Assembly (NCBI RefSeq): GCF_003182135.1
Contig: NZ_QGTL01000004.1
Location: 372,001 to 436,000 of the forward strand
Length of the DNA: 64,000 nucleotides
Source: Nocardia neocaledoniensis
Lineage (GTDB): Bacteria > Actinomycetota > Actinomycetes > Mycobacteriales > Mycobacteriaceae
Reading direction: 5' to 3'
The position numbers and the translations under genes are program-made. Positions 1 to 7,586 of this stretch are shown here, piece after piece (the stretch's first letter is position 1; every line of letters starts with the position of its first letter). The notes beneath the pieces were generated by a model that was given only the letters and a program-made list of their open reading frames with translations, did not search any database and was not told the origin of the DNA.

Positions 1-1224
1 CTCATGCTGTTCTGGCCGATCCAGTTCAAGGGCTTCCGCGTGCCGGGGCTGCACGTGCTCTACCCGTACCTGCCGCGTCGGGTTCAGGTGCTGCCCACCT
101 TCTCCGGTGACGGGCGCAGGCTCGGCTTCCAGGGCTTCATCCCGGCCCGCTCCGAGAAGATGGCCAGCATCTGCGTGGACAAGGCGCTGATGCGCATCGG
201 CAGTCCCCGCGACTTCATCCACGAACTCGACCTGGACGGGATCGGCGACTATCTCGCCGAACGCGCCCGCGACCAGGTGCAACCGATCGTCGACGAGATC
301 ATGTACCGGGAGAACCCCGACCTGTGGCGGTCGCTGCCCCGGCCGGTGAAGCAGGCCGTGTACCAGCGCGTCGACCGACAGCTACCCGCGCTGTGCAGGC
401 GCGCGTTCACCAGCCTCGGCGACAACATCGACCAGCTGCTCGACGTGAAGAACTTCGTCATCCGGTACCTGGAGAAGAATCCGTCGATCCTCAAGGACCT
501 GACCACGACCATCGCGGCGCCGGAACTGAAGTTCATGGTCCGGATCGGCCTGCTCGGCGCGCCGTTCGGTCTCGCGCTGGCGCTGTACCTGCACGTTCAC
601 CCGCAGATCCCGTACTGGGGCCTGGTGCCCGCGTGGGTGATCGTGCTGCTGGCCTCGGCGGCGATCGGCGTGATCGTGAACGTGATCGCGATCAAGATGG
701 TGTTCGAGCCGGGCGATCCGCAGCCGCGCTACAAGTACCTGTGGCGCCAGGCGCTGCTGGCCAAGCGGCAGCCGCAGGCGGCGACCGACCTCGCCCACAT
801 CCTGGCCTACCAGGTGCTGACCGTGGAGAACCTGTCGAACGAGCTGCTCGCGGGCCCGAACGGGGACAAGACCAAGCAGCTCATCGAGCGGGTGGTGGCC
901 GAGGAGATCCGCGAGCAGCTCGGGCCGACGGCCTTCATGGTCCGCGCCGCGATCGGGCGCAAGGGCTACGACAACCTGGCCCTCGCGGGCGCGGGCGCGG
1001 GCCTGAGCCTGGCGCCCGGCATGGTCGACGACGAGAAGTTCGTGCTCGAGCAGGCGAAGAAGATCGACGCCTTCGCCGGCCGCAAGCTGCAGAAACTGAC
1101 GCCGGGCGAGTTCATGGAGATGTTCTACGCCTCGGTGGAACAGGACGCGTGGCTGCTCTACCTGCACGGCGGCGTGCTCGGCCTCGGCGTCGGCGCGATC
1201 CACCTGATCACCTTCGGTTGGTAG
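1..1224 (+). CDS. DUF445 family membrane protein, 5' end outside the window
   Basis: The frame is already open at base 1, and the first visible residues (MLFWPIQFKG) are the middle of the conserved DUF445 motif N-x-x-A-I-x-M-L-F-x-P, so the true start lies upstream. A second copy of the motif (VNVIAIKMVFEPGDPQP, about residues 225-241) follows two hydrophobic segments (about residues 180-228). A last hydrophobic segment closes the C-terminus. The middle is a helical, charged region typical of the family. DUF445 proteins are inner-membrane proteins of unknown function. A palindrome followed by a T-run lies 12 bases after the stop and may end the transcript. The family call is good; function is unknown. 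Confidence 0.75.
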   Translation, partial: LMLFWPIQFKGFRVPGLHVLYPYLPRRVQVLPTFSGDGRRLGFQGFIPARSEKMASICVDKALMRIGSPRDFIHELDLDGIGDYLAERARDQVQPIVDEIMYRENPDLWRSLPRPVKQAVYQRVDRQLPALCRRAFTSLGDNIDQLLDVKNFVIRYLEKNPSILKDLTTTIAAPELKFMVRIGLLGAPFGLALALYLHVHPQIPYWGLVPAWVIVLLASAAIGVIVNVIAIKMVFEPGDPQPRYKYLWRQALLAKRQPQAATDLAHILAYQVLTVENLSNELLAGPNGDKTKQLIERVVAEEIREQLGPTAFMVRAAIGRKGYDNLALAGAGAGLSLAPGMVDDEKFVLEQAKKIDAFAGRKLQKLTPGEFMEMFYASVEQDAWLLYLHGGVLGLGVGAIHLITFGW

Positions 1225-1235
1225 CCCACGAATAA

Positions 1236-1251
1236 CAAGCACGCGTGCTTG
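1236..1251. promoter_or_regulatory. Perfect 16-bp palindrome (operator or weak terminator)
   Basis: CAAGCACGCGTGCTTG is a perfect palindrome in the 104-base gap between the DUF445 gene and the TIGR03084 gene, directly followed by CATTTTTCT. The T-run suits a short intrinsic terminator for the upstream gene. The perfect symmetry, about 78 bases before the next start, would equally suit a TetR-type operator. Which of these it is cannot be decided from the sequence. Confidence 0.4.
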
Positions 1252-1328
1252 CATTTTTCTCGGCCCGCTGAGATTCTTGGTGGCGAGGCGCGCCGGACCT
1301 GACCGCGCCATGATCGGCAAGGGAACAG

Positions 1329-2120
1329 ATGGCTGACCTCGCACCGTTGCTCGACGACTTCGCCGCCGAATGCGCGGACCTGGAACACCTCGTCGCGCCG
1401 CTGACCGCCGAGCAGTGGCGCACCGCCACCCCGGCGCCCGGCTGGGACATCACCACCCAGATCGCCCACCTGACCTGGACCGACGAGGTGTCGGTGATCG
1501 CCGCCACCGACGGGGAGACCTTCACGAAGCTGCTCACCGAGGCGGCGCCGAAGATGTTCACCTTCGTCGACGAGGCCGCCGAGGAAGTGGCCAAGACCCC
1601 GCCCGCCGAGCTGCTCGAGCGCTGGCGGACCGGCCGCGCCGCGCTGATCGCCGCGCTGGCCGCCGTGCCCGCGGGCACCAAACTGCCGTGGTTCGGCCCG
1701 CCGATGAGCCCGGCGTCGATGATCTCGGCGCGCATCATGGAGACGTGGGCGCACGGTCAGGACGTGGCCGACGCGCTCGGCGTCGACCGCACGCCCACCG
1801 CACGGTTGCGCACCGTCGCCCACATCAGCGTCCGCACCAGGAACTTCGCCTACACCGTGCACGGGGAGTCCGGGCCGAGCGAGGAATTCCGGGTGGAGCT
1901 GACCGCACCCGACGGCAGCCTGTGGACCTGGGGCCCCGAGGACGCGAAGCAGCGCGTCACCGGCCCGGCTCTCGACTTCTGCCTGGTCACCACCCAGCGC
2001 CGCCATCGCGACGACACCGCACTGGCCACCGAGGGCCCCGACGCCGAGCACTGGCTCACCATCGCCCAGGCCTTCGCGGGCCCGCCCGGCGAGGGCCGGG
2101 CGGCGGGCCAGTTCGCCTGA
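1329..2120 (+). CDS. TIGR03084 family protein (DinB-like, mycothiol-type fold)
   Basis: A 263-residue soluble protein. The N-terminal four-helix half resembles the mycothiol-dependent maleylpyruvate isomerase/DinB fold: an early PGWDITTQIAHLTWTD segment (about residues 37-52) carries the first metal-ligand His, and ETWAHGQDVADALG (about 138-151) carries the second His region. This pattern marks the actinobacterial TIGR03084 family, annotated as putative metal-binding proteins. The C-terminal third (about 170-263) is the beta-rich part seen in this family. The ATG follows AAGGGAACAG, a usable ribosome site. The substrate is unknown; a mycothiol-linked reaction is a guess from fold. The gene stands alone between palindromic intergenic regions. 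Confidence 0.7.
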   Translation: MADLAPLLDDFAAECADLEHLVAPLTAEQWRTATPAPGWDITTQIAHLTWTDEVSVIAATDGETFTKLLTEAAPKMFTFVDEAAEEVAKTPPAELLERWRTGRAALIAALAAVPAGTKLPWFGPPMSPASMISARIMETWAHGQDVADALGVDRTPTARLRTVAHISVRTRNFAYTVHGESGPSEEFRVELTAPDGSLWTWGPEDAKQRVTGPALDFCLVTTQRRHRDDTALATEGPDAEHWLTIAQAFAGPPGEGRAAGQFA

Positions 2121-2133
2121 TCGGCGGAAGGTA

Positions 2134-2232
2134 CAGGCGAGCGCCAGTCTCTGAGCGCCATTCGTGCCGACTGCCCCGGACTTCGTTGGCCGGGGGCTGA
2201 CCTCCGTGGCAGTCGCGAATGACGCTCGCCTG
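2134..2232. repeat. Long nested inverted repeat in a 334-base intergenic region
   Basis: The gap 2121-2454 has no gene that I can support. It holds three nested arms: CAGGCGAGCG (2134-2143) with CGCTCGCCTG (2223-2232); CATTCG and CGACTGCC (2159-2164, 2168-2175) with GGCAGTCG and CGAATG (2208-2215, 2216-2221); and a central CCCCGG/CCGGGG hairpin. The whole would fold into one long interrupted stem. It may be a terminator for the TIGR03084 gene, an extragenic palindromic element or a small structured RNA. Further right, near 2348-2367, GTGCTA and TAGCAC form a smaller palindrome close to the probable promoter of the next gene. Confidence 0.5.
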
Positions 2233-2454
2233 CTCTGATGGGTTACCCATCGAGTGATGTGAGAAACAACGGCGGCCGCGCGGGACCGTGCTGACCAGGC
2301 CCTATAGGTCGCCCGTCCAGGTGTGTGCCTGATCACATCCATGGAGAGTGCTAACTCTAGCTAGCACCCCGTACCGTGGAAATCAACGCGTGGCTTTCAA
2401 CGATGCGGGCCCCGTCCCTCGGGTACACCCACAGGCACAGGAAGGACCCGCATC

Positions 2455-3138
2455 ATGACCGCACATCGACCTGCGCAGATCGCGCGTCTGTCCGCCACCG
2501 TCGTCGCCGGCGCGGCCAGTCTCTGCCTGACCGTCGCCGCGGGCGCCTACATCGTCAACAACATGCCCGAGCTCGCCCCCGCGCCCACCCGCGAACACGC
2601 GGAACCCGGATCGGCGCCCGCGCCGGGAGGGCATCAGCCCACCCTCGCCGAGGGCGGATCGCCGCGGTTCACCAGCGATTTCGTCCAGCTGGCCGTGTTC
2701 ACCGAGCGAGCGCCCTCCGCGCCGGTCCCGACCCCGGTGACGACCCAGCGCTCCACCACCGCCGCGGCGCCGAATGATTCGACCCTGGCCGGGCGGCTGC
2801 GCATCGGCACCACCTACGTCGGCGCGCAGGTCGCGCCCGCGCGCACCGACACGATCTCGTTCACCGTCGACACCAACGTGGTGACCATCGCCTCGAAATA
2901 CCTTGGCGTGACGGCCGATCCGGCGGGGGTCACCGCGCTGCGCACCGAACTCGACACGCGACGCGGCGAATTGATGTTCGTGCTGTCCGACCCGGCGCTG
3001 GGCAGCCACACGCTGCGCGTCGAACGGATCCAGAAGCCGGGCACCGCGCCCGCCGACCAGACGACGGCCGCGGCGGAACCGGCCGACGAGCAGGCCGAGG
3101 CACCGGCCGACGAGGCGCCGACTACCGTCGGCGTGTGA
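2455..3138 (+). CDS. Membrane-anchored or secreted protein of unknown function
   Basis: A 227-residue protein with an N-terminal hydrophobic segment (about residues 12-35) preceded by basic residues, so it is exported or signal-anchored. A Pro/Ala/Thr-rich linker (about 40-100) leads to a compact domain (about 105-200) of beta-type character. The C-terminal tail is Ala/Glu/Asp-rich. I recognise no family. The ATG is preceded by AGGAAGGACC, a good ribosome site. Its stop overlaps the GTG of the L-2-hydroxyglutarate oxidase gene (GTGA), so the two are translationally coupled, although a metabolic link is not obvious. Confidence 0.6.
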   Translation: MTAHRPAQIARLSATVVAGAASLCLTVAAGAYIVNNMPELAPAPTREHAEPGSAPAPGGHQPTLAEGGSPRFTSDFVQLAVFTERAPSAPVPTPVTTQRSTTAAAPNDSTLAGRLRIGTTYVGAQVAPARTDTISFTVDTNVVTIASKYLGVTADPAGVTALRTELDTRRGELMFVLSDPALGSHTLRVERIQKPGTAPADQTTAAAEPADEQAEAPADEAPTTVGV

Positions 3139-4340
3139 GTTCTGGCGGCACCGGCGACGGTGTGTACGACTTCTGCGTGCTCGGCGGCGGCATCGTCGGC
3201 GTGGCGACCGCACACCGTATGCTGACGAAGTTCCCCGGCGCGAGTTTGGCGCTGGTCGAGAAGGAATCGGCCCTCGCCGCCCATCAGACCGGACACAACA
3301 GCGGCGTCATCCACTCGGGCATCTACTACCCGCCCGACAGCCTCAAGGCGCGATTGTGCCGGGCGGGCGCGGCCTGGAATAAGGAATTCGCCGCCGCCAA
3401 CGACATTCCGTTCCGCGAATGCGGAAAACTGCTGGTGGCCACAGACTCCGCCGAGCTGGCGCGGATGCGCGACCTCTACGAGCGCTCGATCACCAACGGC
3501 GTCGATGTCGAGGCCATCGACGCCGCCGAGCTGGCGCGGCGCGAACCGAGGATCACCGGTGTCGGCGCGCTGTTCGTGCCCAGCACCGGCATCATCGACT
3601 ACCCGAAGGTCGCGACAGCGCTGGCCGATCAGGTCGTGGCCATGGGCGGGCGGGTCCTGCTCGACACCCCGATCGAGGCGATCGGCGAAACCGACGCCAC
3701 CGTCACGATTTCCGGCCCGGCGACCTCGATCACGACGCGCACGCTCGTGGTCTGCGCGGGCCTACAGGCCGACCGGATGGCGCGGAAAGCGGGAATCCGC
3801 ACCGACTTCCGCATCGTCCCGTTCCGCGGCGAGTACTACCGACTGCCCGCCGCGCGGGCCGACCTGGTCCGCACGCTGATCTACCCGGTACCCGATCCGG
3901 CGCTGCCGTTCCTCGGCGTGCACCTGAGCCCGACCATCGACGGTGAGCTGACCGTCGGGCCGAACGCGGTGCTCGGCCTCGCGCGCGAGGGCTACGCCAA
4001 GGGCAGCGTCAGCGCCCGCGACGCCGTCGACGTGCTGGGTTTCCCCGGCTTCCACCGGGTCGCGCGCGCCCATGTTCGCACCGGGGCGCGCGAGCTGCGC
4101 AATTCGCTGTTCAAGCGCGGTTACCTGGCCGAATGCCGCAAGTACTGCCCGGAGCTCACCGTCGCCGACCTGCTGCCGCATCGGGCCGGGATCCGCGCCC
4201 AGGCGGTGCTGCGCGACGGGAGTCTGGTGCACGATTTCCTGATCGAGCGCACCCCGCGGTCGATCCACGTGCTCAACGCGCCGTCACCGGCGGCCACCTC
4301 GGCCATGCCCATCGCGGAATACCTCGTCGACCAGCTCTGA
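3135..4340 (+). CDS. lhgO: L-2-hydroxyglutarate oxidase
   Basis: A 401-residue FAD-dependent oxidoreductase of the DAO superfamily. The N-terminus carries the dinucleotide-binding motif LGGGIVGVATA (about residues 13-23), followed by HNSGVIHSGIYYPPDSLKA, the signature stretch of LhgO/YgaF proteins. The C-terminal part contains the GIRAQAV segment typical of the family. LhgO oxidises L-2-hydroxyglutarate to 2-oxoglutarate; in E. coli it passes electrons to the membrane quinone pool. Length matches the family. The GTG start at the GTGA overlap is supported by coupling with the upstream gene and by the FAD motif beginning soon after. It could be a related deaminating oxidase, but the SGIYY motif favours LhgO. 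Confidence 0.85.
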   Translation: MSSGGTGDGVYDFCVLGGGIVGVATAHRMLTKFPGASLALVEKESALAAHQTGHNSGVIHSGIYYPPDSLKARLCRAGAAWNKEFAAANDIPFRECGKLLVATDSAELARMRDLYERSITNGVDVEAIDAAELARREPRITGVGALFVPSTGIIDYPKVATALADQVVAMGGRVLLDTPIEAIGETDATVTISGPATSITTRTLVVCAGLQADRMARKAGIRTDFRIVPFRGEYYRLPAARADLVRTLIYPVPDPALPFLGVHLSPTIDGELTVGPNAVLGLAREGYAKGSVSARDAVDVLGFPGFHRVARAHVRTGARELRNSLFKRGYLAECRKYCPELTVADLLPHRAGIRAQAVLRDGSLVHDFLIERTPRSIHVLNAPSPAATSAMPIAEYLVDQL

Positions 4341-4408
4341 TCCGGAAAGCGGGAAATAAAGAGGATAGTTGTAGTACTTTTGTGCCCATCCGTGATCAGG
4401 GAGGGCCG

Positions 4409-4882
4409 ATGGACCACATCAGGTATGCGTGCGACGTCGGCGCACCCGTCGACGTCGCCTTCGCCTACGCCGAGAACTTCCGGTTCGTTCCGCATTGGAT
4501 GACCGGCGTCAGCGCCATCGAACCCGTCGGTGATCCCGATCGCGGCCTCGGTGCCGCGTTCGCGATGAAAGTCCGTCTCCTCGGGGCGATTCCGGTCCGA
4601 TCCAGCTGTGAGATCACCGAATACCGGCGTAACGCGGTGATCGGGTATACCCTGCGTGGGCGGGTATACGGAACCGTGACCCTGCGGTTCGATCCGCTCG
4701 GCTACGAACGGTCGGTGCTGACCTCCGAAGCCGACTATCCACCACCACGCGGTGTGTTCGGCCGCCTGTGCCACGGCCTCGTCGACGCGGTCGCGAGATC
4801 GGCACTGCGCCGGACGGAGTCGCGGTTGCGAAGGGAGATAGAGGCATTCCACGGTACCGATCTTGTCGGCCGCATCGCCTAG
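4409..4882 (+). CDS. SRPBCC (START-like) family protein
   Basis: A 157-residue protein read from the ATG that follows ATCAGGGAGGG, a strong ribosome site. The pattern is that of the SRPBCC helix-grip fold: an opening strand with PVDVAFAYAENF, then WMTGVSAIEPVGD, central strands, and a long C-terminal helix (about residues 115-150) that closes the ligand pocket. Such proteins bind hydrophobic ligands or act as cyclases; nothing here identifies the ligand. It sits 68 bases after lhgO and 10 bases before the RNase H gene, all on the same strand. A longer reading from an upstream start would run into lhgO and is not needed. Confidence 0.7.
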   Translation: MDHIRYACDVGAPVDVAFAYAENFRFVPHWMTGVSAIEPVGDPDRGLGAAFAMKVRLLGAIPVRSSCEITEYRRNAVIGYTLRGRVYGTVTLRFDPLGYERSVLTSEADYPPPRGVFGRLCHGLVDAVARSALRRTESRLRREIEAFHGTDLVGRIA

Positions 4883-4892
4883 GGTGGCGGTC

Positions 4893-5414
4893 ATGATCAT
4901 CGTGAGCACCGACGGGTCCTGCCTGCGTAATCCCGGTGGTGCCATCGGCTGGGCCTGGGTGAACCACCAGGGACCGGCCGCCAGCGGGGGAGCGGTCACC
5001 GGAACGAACCAGATCGCCGAGCTACGCGCGGTACTGGAAGCCATCCTCGCCCATCCCGGCGCCGAGCCGATGCTCATCGAGAGCGATTCGCTCTACGCCA
5101 TCAAGTGCGCGTCCGAGTGGATCACCAGCTGGCGACGCAACGGCTGGCGCACCTCCACCGGCGGCGCCGTGAAGAACGTCGAGATCATCAAGCAGATCGA
5201 CCGCGCCATCACCACCCGCGAGGGCCCGGTGCGCTTCCGCTGGGTGCGCGGACACGTGGGCAACTACTTCAACGAACAGGCCGACACCCTGGCCGGCGCG
5301 GCCGCGCGCGAAGCCGCCGCCCGCCCGCCCGCGGTGCCGGAAACCCCCAGACCGCGGACCTCAGGGAAGCCGGTCGAGCCGGCCGCACCGTCGGCAACAC
5401 TCACCCTGTTCTGA
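4893..5414 (+). CDS. rnhA: RNase H1-type ribonuclease
   Basis: A 173-residue protein with all RNase H1 catalytic positions visible: Asp in IVSTDGSC (residue 7), Glu in QIAELRA (about 44), Asp in IESDSLY (about 66), His in VRGHVGN (about 125) and Asp in NEQADTLA (about 134). It cleaves the RNA strand of RNA-DNA hybrids, clearing R-loops and primers. The last 35 residues are a Pro/Ala-rich tail outside the usual domain (about 145-150 residues). The ATG follows AGGGTGGCGGTC. The gene ends at a strong hairpin shared with the convergent Mce-associated gene. Confidence 0.88.
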   Translation: MIIVSTDGSCLRNPGGAIGWAWVNHQGPAASGGAVTGTNQIAELRAVLEAILAHPGAEPMLIESDSLYAIKCASEWITSWRRNGWRTSTGGAVKNVEIIKQIDRAITTREGPVRFRWVRGHVGNYFNEQADTLAGAAAREAAARPPAVPETPRPRTSGKPVEPAAPSATLTLF

Positions 5415-5446
5415 CGGGCAGGCACGACCGGGACGGTCCGCACGAA

Positions 5447-5490
5447 AAACGCCTCCGGCGGGCAGCGCGCAGCTACCGCCGGAGGCGTTT
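5447..5490. terminator. Bidirectional intrinsic terminator
   Basis: A perfect 15-bp stem (AAACGCCTCCGGCGG at 5447-5461 and its complement at 5476-5490) with a 14-base loop lies between the convergent RNase H and Mce-associated genes. It has A-rich and T-rich flanks, so it can end transcripts arriving from either side. Confidence 0.85.
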
Positions 5491-5498
5491 CGGATCGA

Positions 5499-6275
5499 TC
5501 AGTTGCCGGGCGCCGGAGCGGGCGCCGGGGCCTCCTGCGTGGGGGCGGGCTGACCGCCCGGCACCGCGCCGGCGCCGGCGCCGGCCTGGCCCCCGCTACC
5601 GTTCTTGAGCAGCGGCGAATCCAGCTTGCTGACCAGCCACTTGTCGCCGGACTTCTCGAGGGTCATCTCGATGGCGAACATCATCCGGTCGGGTTCGGTC
5701 TGGGTGAAGTTGGTCCGGTACTGGGTCATGGTGACCATCGACTTCACGTCCTCGGTGCTGCCCGAGACGTAAGCGCACTGCACGTCCTCACCGCGGGACT
5801 TCACCTGCGCCTGCACCATCGCGCCCTTGAGCGCCTCGCTGGCGTCGCTGAACTCCTTGAGGTAGTCGCCGGTGGCGCCCGCCTTCATCTGCTCGATGTA
5901 GCCGTCGAGGTTCTGCGAGTAGTCGTAGTTGGCGAGGATGTTGCCGTAGTCGCAGGCCGCCTTGGTCGACTCCGCGATGGCGTCGAGCTTGTCGGCCTTG
6001 TCGTTGCTCTGCAGGAAGAACACCACGGCCGCGGTGGCCGCGCCGAGCGCGACCACACCGGCGACACCAGCGGCGATCCAGCCCGTCGAGCTCGATTTCC
6101 CGGTCGGCGCGGCCGCAGTGGCCGCCGGCGCCTCGGACACGGTGGCCGCTTTCACGGTCGCCGCGTCGTCCTCCGGAGTCGCCGCCGCGCCCTTGACGGT
6201 CGGGGCGGACTTGGCAAGGTCGGGCTTGTCCGCCGTGGCATCGTCCTTCTTGCTCTCGGCGTCGTCGCTGGTCAT
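5499..6275 (-). CDS. Mce-associated membrane protein
   Basis: A 258-residue protein at the end of the mce operon. An N-terminal Ala/Asp/Lys-rich cytoplasmic part (about residues 1-65) is followed by one transmembrane helix (about 68-88, GWIAAGVAGVVALGAATAAV) and an extracytoplasmic domain of the Mce-associated type (about 92-230). This domain has the usual central WLVSKLDSP-like ending and is followed by a Gly/Pro/Ala-rich tail. Proteins of this kind are coded beside mce genes and are thought to stabilise the Mce complex. The ATG at 6275 follows AGCAGGA; an upstream in-frame codon would add nine residues without a better ribosome site. Two cysteines occur in the domain. Confidence 0.75.
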   Translation of the reverse strand: MTSDDAESKKDDATADKPDLAKSAPTVKGAAATPEDDAATVKAATVSEAPAATAAAPTGKSSSTGWIAAGVAGVVALGAATAAVVFFLQSNDKADKLDAIAESTKAACDYGNILANYDYSQNLDGYIEQMKAGATGDYLKEFSDASEALKGAMVQAQVKSRGEDVQCAYVSGSTEDVKSMVTMTQYRTNFTQTEPDRMMFAIEMTLEKSGDKWLVSKLDSPLLKNGSGGQAGAGAGAVPGGQPAPTQEAPAPAPAPGN

Positions 6276-6366
6276 CGAATCAATCCTGCTCTTTCCCGGC
6301 ACACGTATCGCACCGATTTCCTTCGCGGACCCGTGAGCCGGGCCACACGCTCTTCTCGTGCGAGTA

Positions 6367-6402
6367 TGCCCGGTCCGGTGCGCGAGCGACCGGACCGGGG
6401 CA
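6367..6402. terminator. Hairpin between mceF and the Mce-associated gene
   Basis: TGCCCGGTCCGGT (6367-6379) pairs with ACCGGACCGGGGCA (6389-6402) with a single bulge and a 9-base loop, inside the 132-base gap after mceF. There is no clear U-run on the minus strand. It may be an attenuator or RNA-stability element that lowers expression of the last gene, rather than a full terminator. Confidence 0.45.
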
Positions 6403-6407
6403 AGAAC

Positions 6408-7586
6408 TCACTTCACCGGCAGCGGCGTCCGTTCGTTCGGATCGACACCCGGCGGCATCTGCGCGCCGTTGTTCGGCACATTCGGCCGCGGCGCGTTGGC
6501 CGAACCACGGATCTGCTGGTCGGCGGGCGGGTTCACGCAGTAGTTCCACTTCGGAATGGTGCCGTCCTGGACCTCTTCGTTGCGGCGGTACTCCGTCGCG
6601 TAGTAGCAGGTCGGGCGGGGCCAGATATCGATGATGGTGTGGAACTCGCCGTCGTGGGCCGGGGCGCTGATCGACCCGAGACCCAGCGCCAGCGACGGGA
6701 ACAACAACCGCAGCGCGGGCGTGCGCAGCTGCGCCGCCTTGGTGATGGCGACGAAGTTCGCCGCCAGGCTGCTGATCGGGTCGGCGGTCTTGTCCAGCAC
6801 CGCGCCCAGCGCCTCGAACTGCGCGGGCGAGTTGTCCAGCACGCCCTGCAACTCGGCGTTGGCGTTGTTGAACTGGGTGAACAATGTGCCCGAATTGCTG
6901 GTCAGGGTCTGCAGATCCGGCTGCGCGTGCGAGGTGGTCTCGGCGATCACCCGCAGGTTCGCGATGAGGTTCACCGTCTGCGGCAGCAGGTTGTCCAGAC
7001 CGGCGACGACCAGGCTGACGCCGTTGATGAGACCGCGCAGCTGGTCGGGACCGCCGCCGAGCGCGGTGTCGAGCTCGGTCAGGATGGTCTTGAACTGCTG
7101 CGGATTCACCTGCGAGATCAGCGCGCTGGTGTCGTCGAGCACCGCCCACACCGGGACCGGCGTCTTGATCTGATCGGGGTTGTACTCGATCACGGCGCCG
7201 TCACCGAGGAACGGGCCGACATCGGACTTCGGGCGGAAGTCGATGTACTGCTCGCCCGCGGCCGAGAGCGCCGCCACCTGGATCATGGTGTCGACCGGGA
7301 TCTTGTAGCTCTTGTCGATCTGGGCCTTGGCCGCGATCGCCTGCCCCTGGTTGATCAGCTCGACCGAGGTGACCTTGCCGATCCGGTGCCCGCGCAGGGT
7401 CACGTCGTTGCCCGGCTGCAGACCGCCGGAGCGGTCCAGGTTCACCGTCACGGCGTACTCGGAGCGCAGCGGATTCACCCGCATCACGTTCACCAGCAAG
7501 TAGGTGGCGCCGACGATCAGCACCAGCACCAGCGCGGTGTTGGCCAGCACGATCTTGCTGCTGAAGAACTTCTTCGCCTTGCTCAT
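6408..7586 (-). CDS. mceF: MCE family protein, position F
   Basis: A 392-residue protein with one N-terminal transmembrane helix (about residues 12-33), then the MlaD/MCE domain (about 40-120, including GGLQPGNDVTLRGHRIGKV). After that comes a long helical region with regularly spaced hydrophobics (about 150-300), which forms the tube of Mce complexes. It ends in a Cys-containing, Pro/Asn-rich tail. MceA-F form a periplasmic hexamer that carries lipids to the YrbE permease. It is the sixth mce gene, its ATG overlapping the stop of mceE. It is followed by a hairpin and the Mce-associated gene. Confidence 0.88.
   Translation of the reverse strand: MSKAKKFFSSKIVLANTALVLVLIVGATYLLVNVMRVNPLRSEYAVTVNLDRSGGLQPGNDVTLRGHRIGKVTSVELINQGQAIAAKAQIDKSYKIPVDTMIQVAALSAAGEQYIDFRPKSDVGPFLGDGAVIEYNPDQIKTPVPVWAVLDDTSALISQVNPQQFKTILTELDTALGGGPDQLRGLINGVSLVVAGLDNLLPQTVNLIANLRVIAETTSHAQPDLQTLTSNSGTLFTQFNNANAELQGVLDNSPAQFEALGAVLDKTADPISSLAANFVAITKAAQLRTPALRLLFPSLALGLGSISAPAHDGEFHTIIDIWPRPTCYYATEYRRNEEVQDGTIPKWNYCVNPPADQQIRGSANAPRPNVPNNGAQMPPGVDPNERTPLPVK

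Noticed and set aside
2343..2370. CIRCE (HrcA) operator, because GAGTGCTAA is present
   Set aside because: The two halves are in the wrong order and the second half is incomplete; the downstream gene is not a chaperone.
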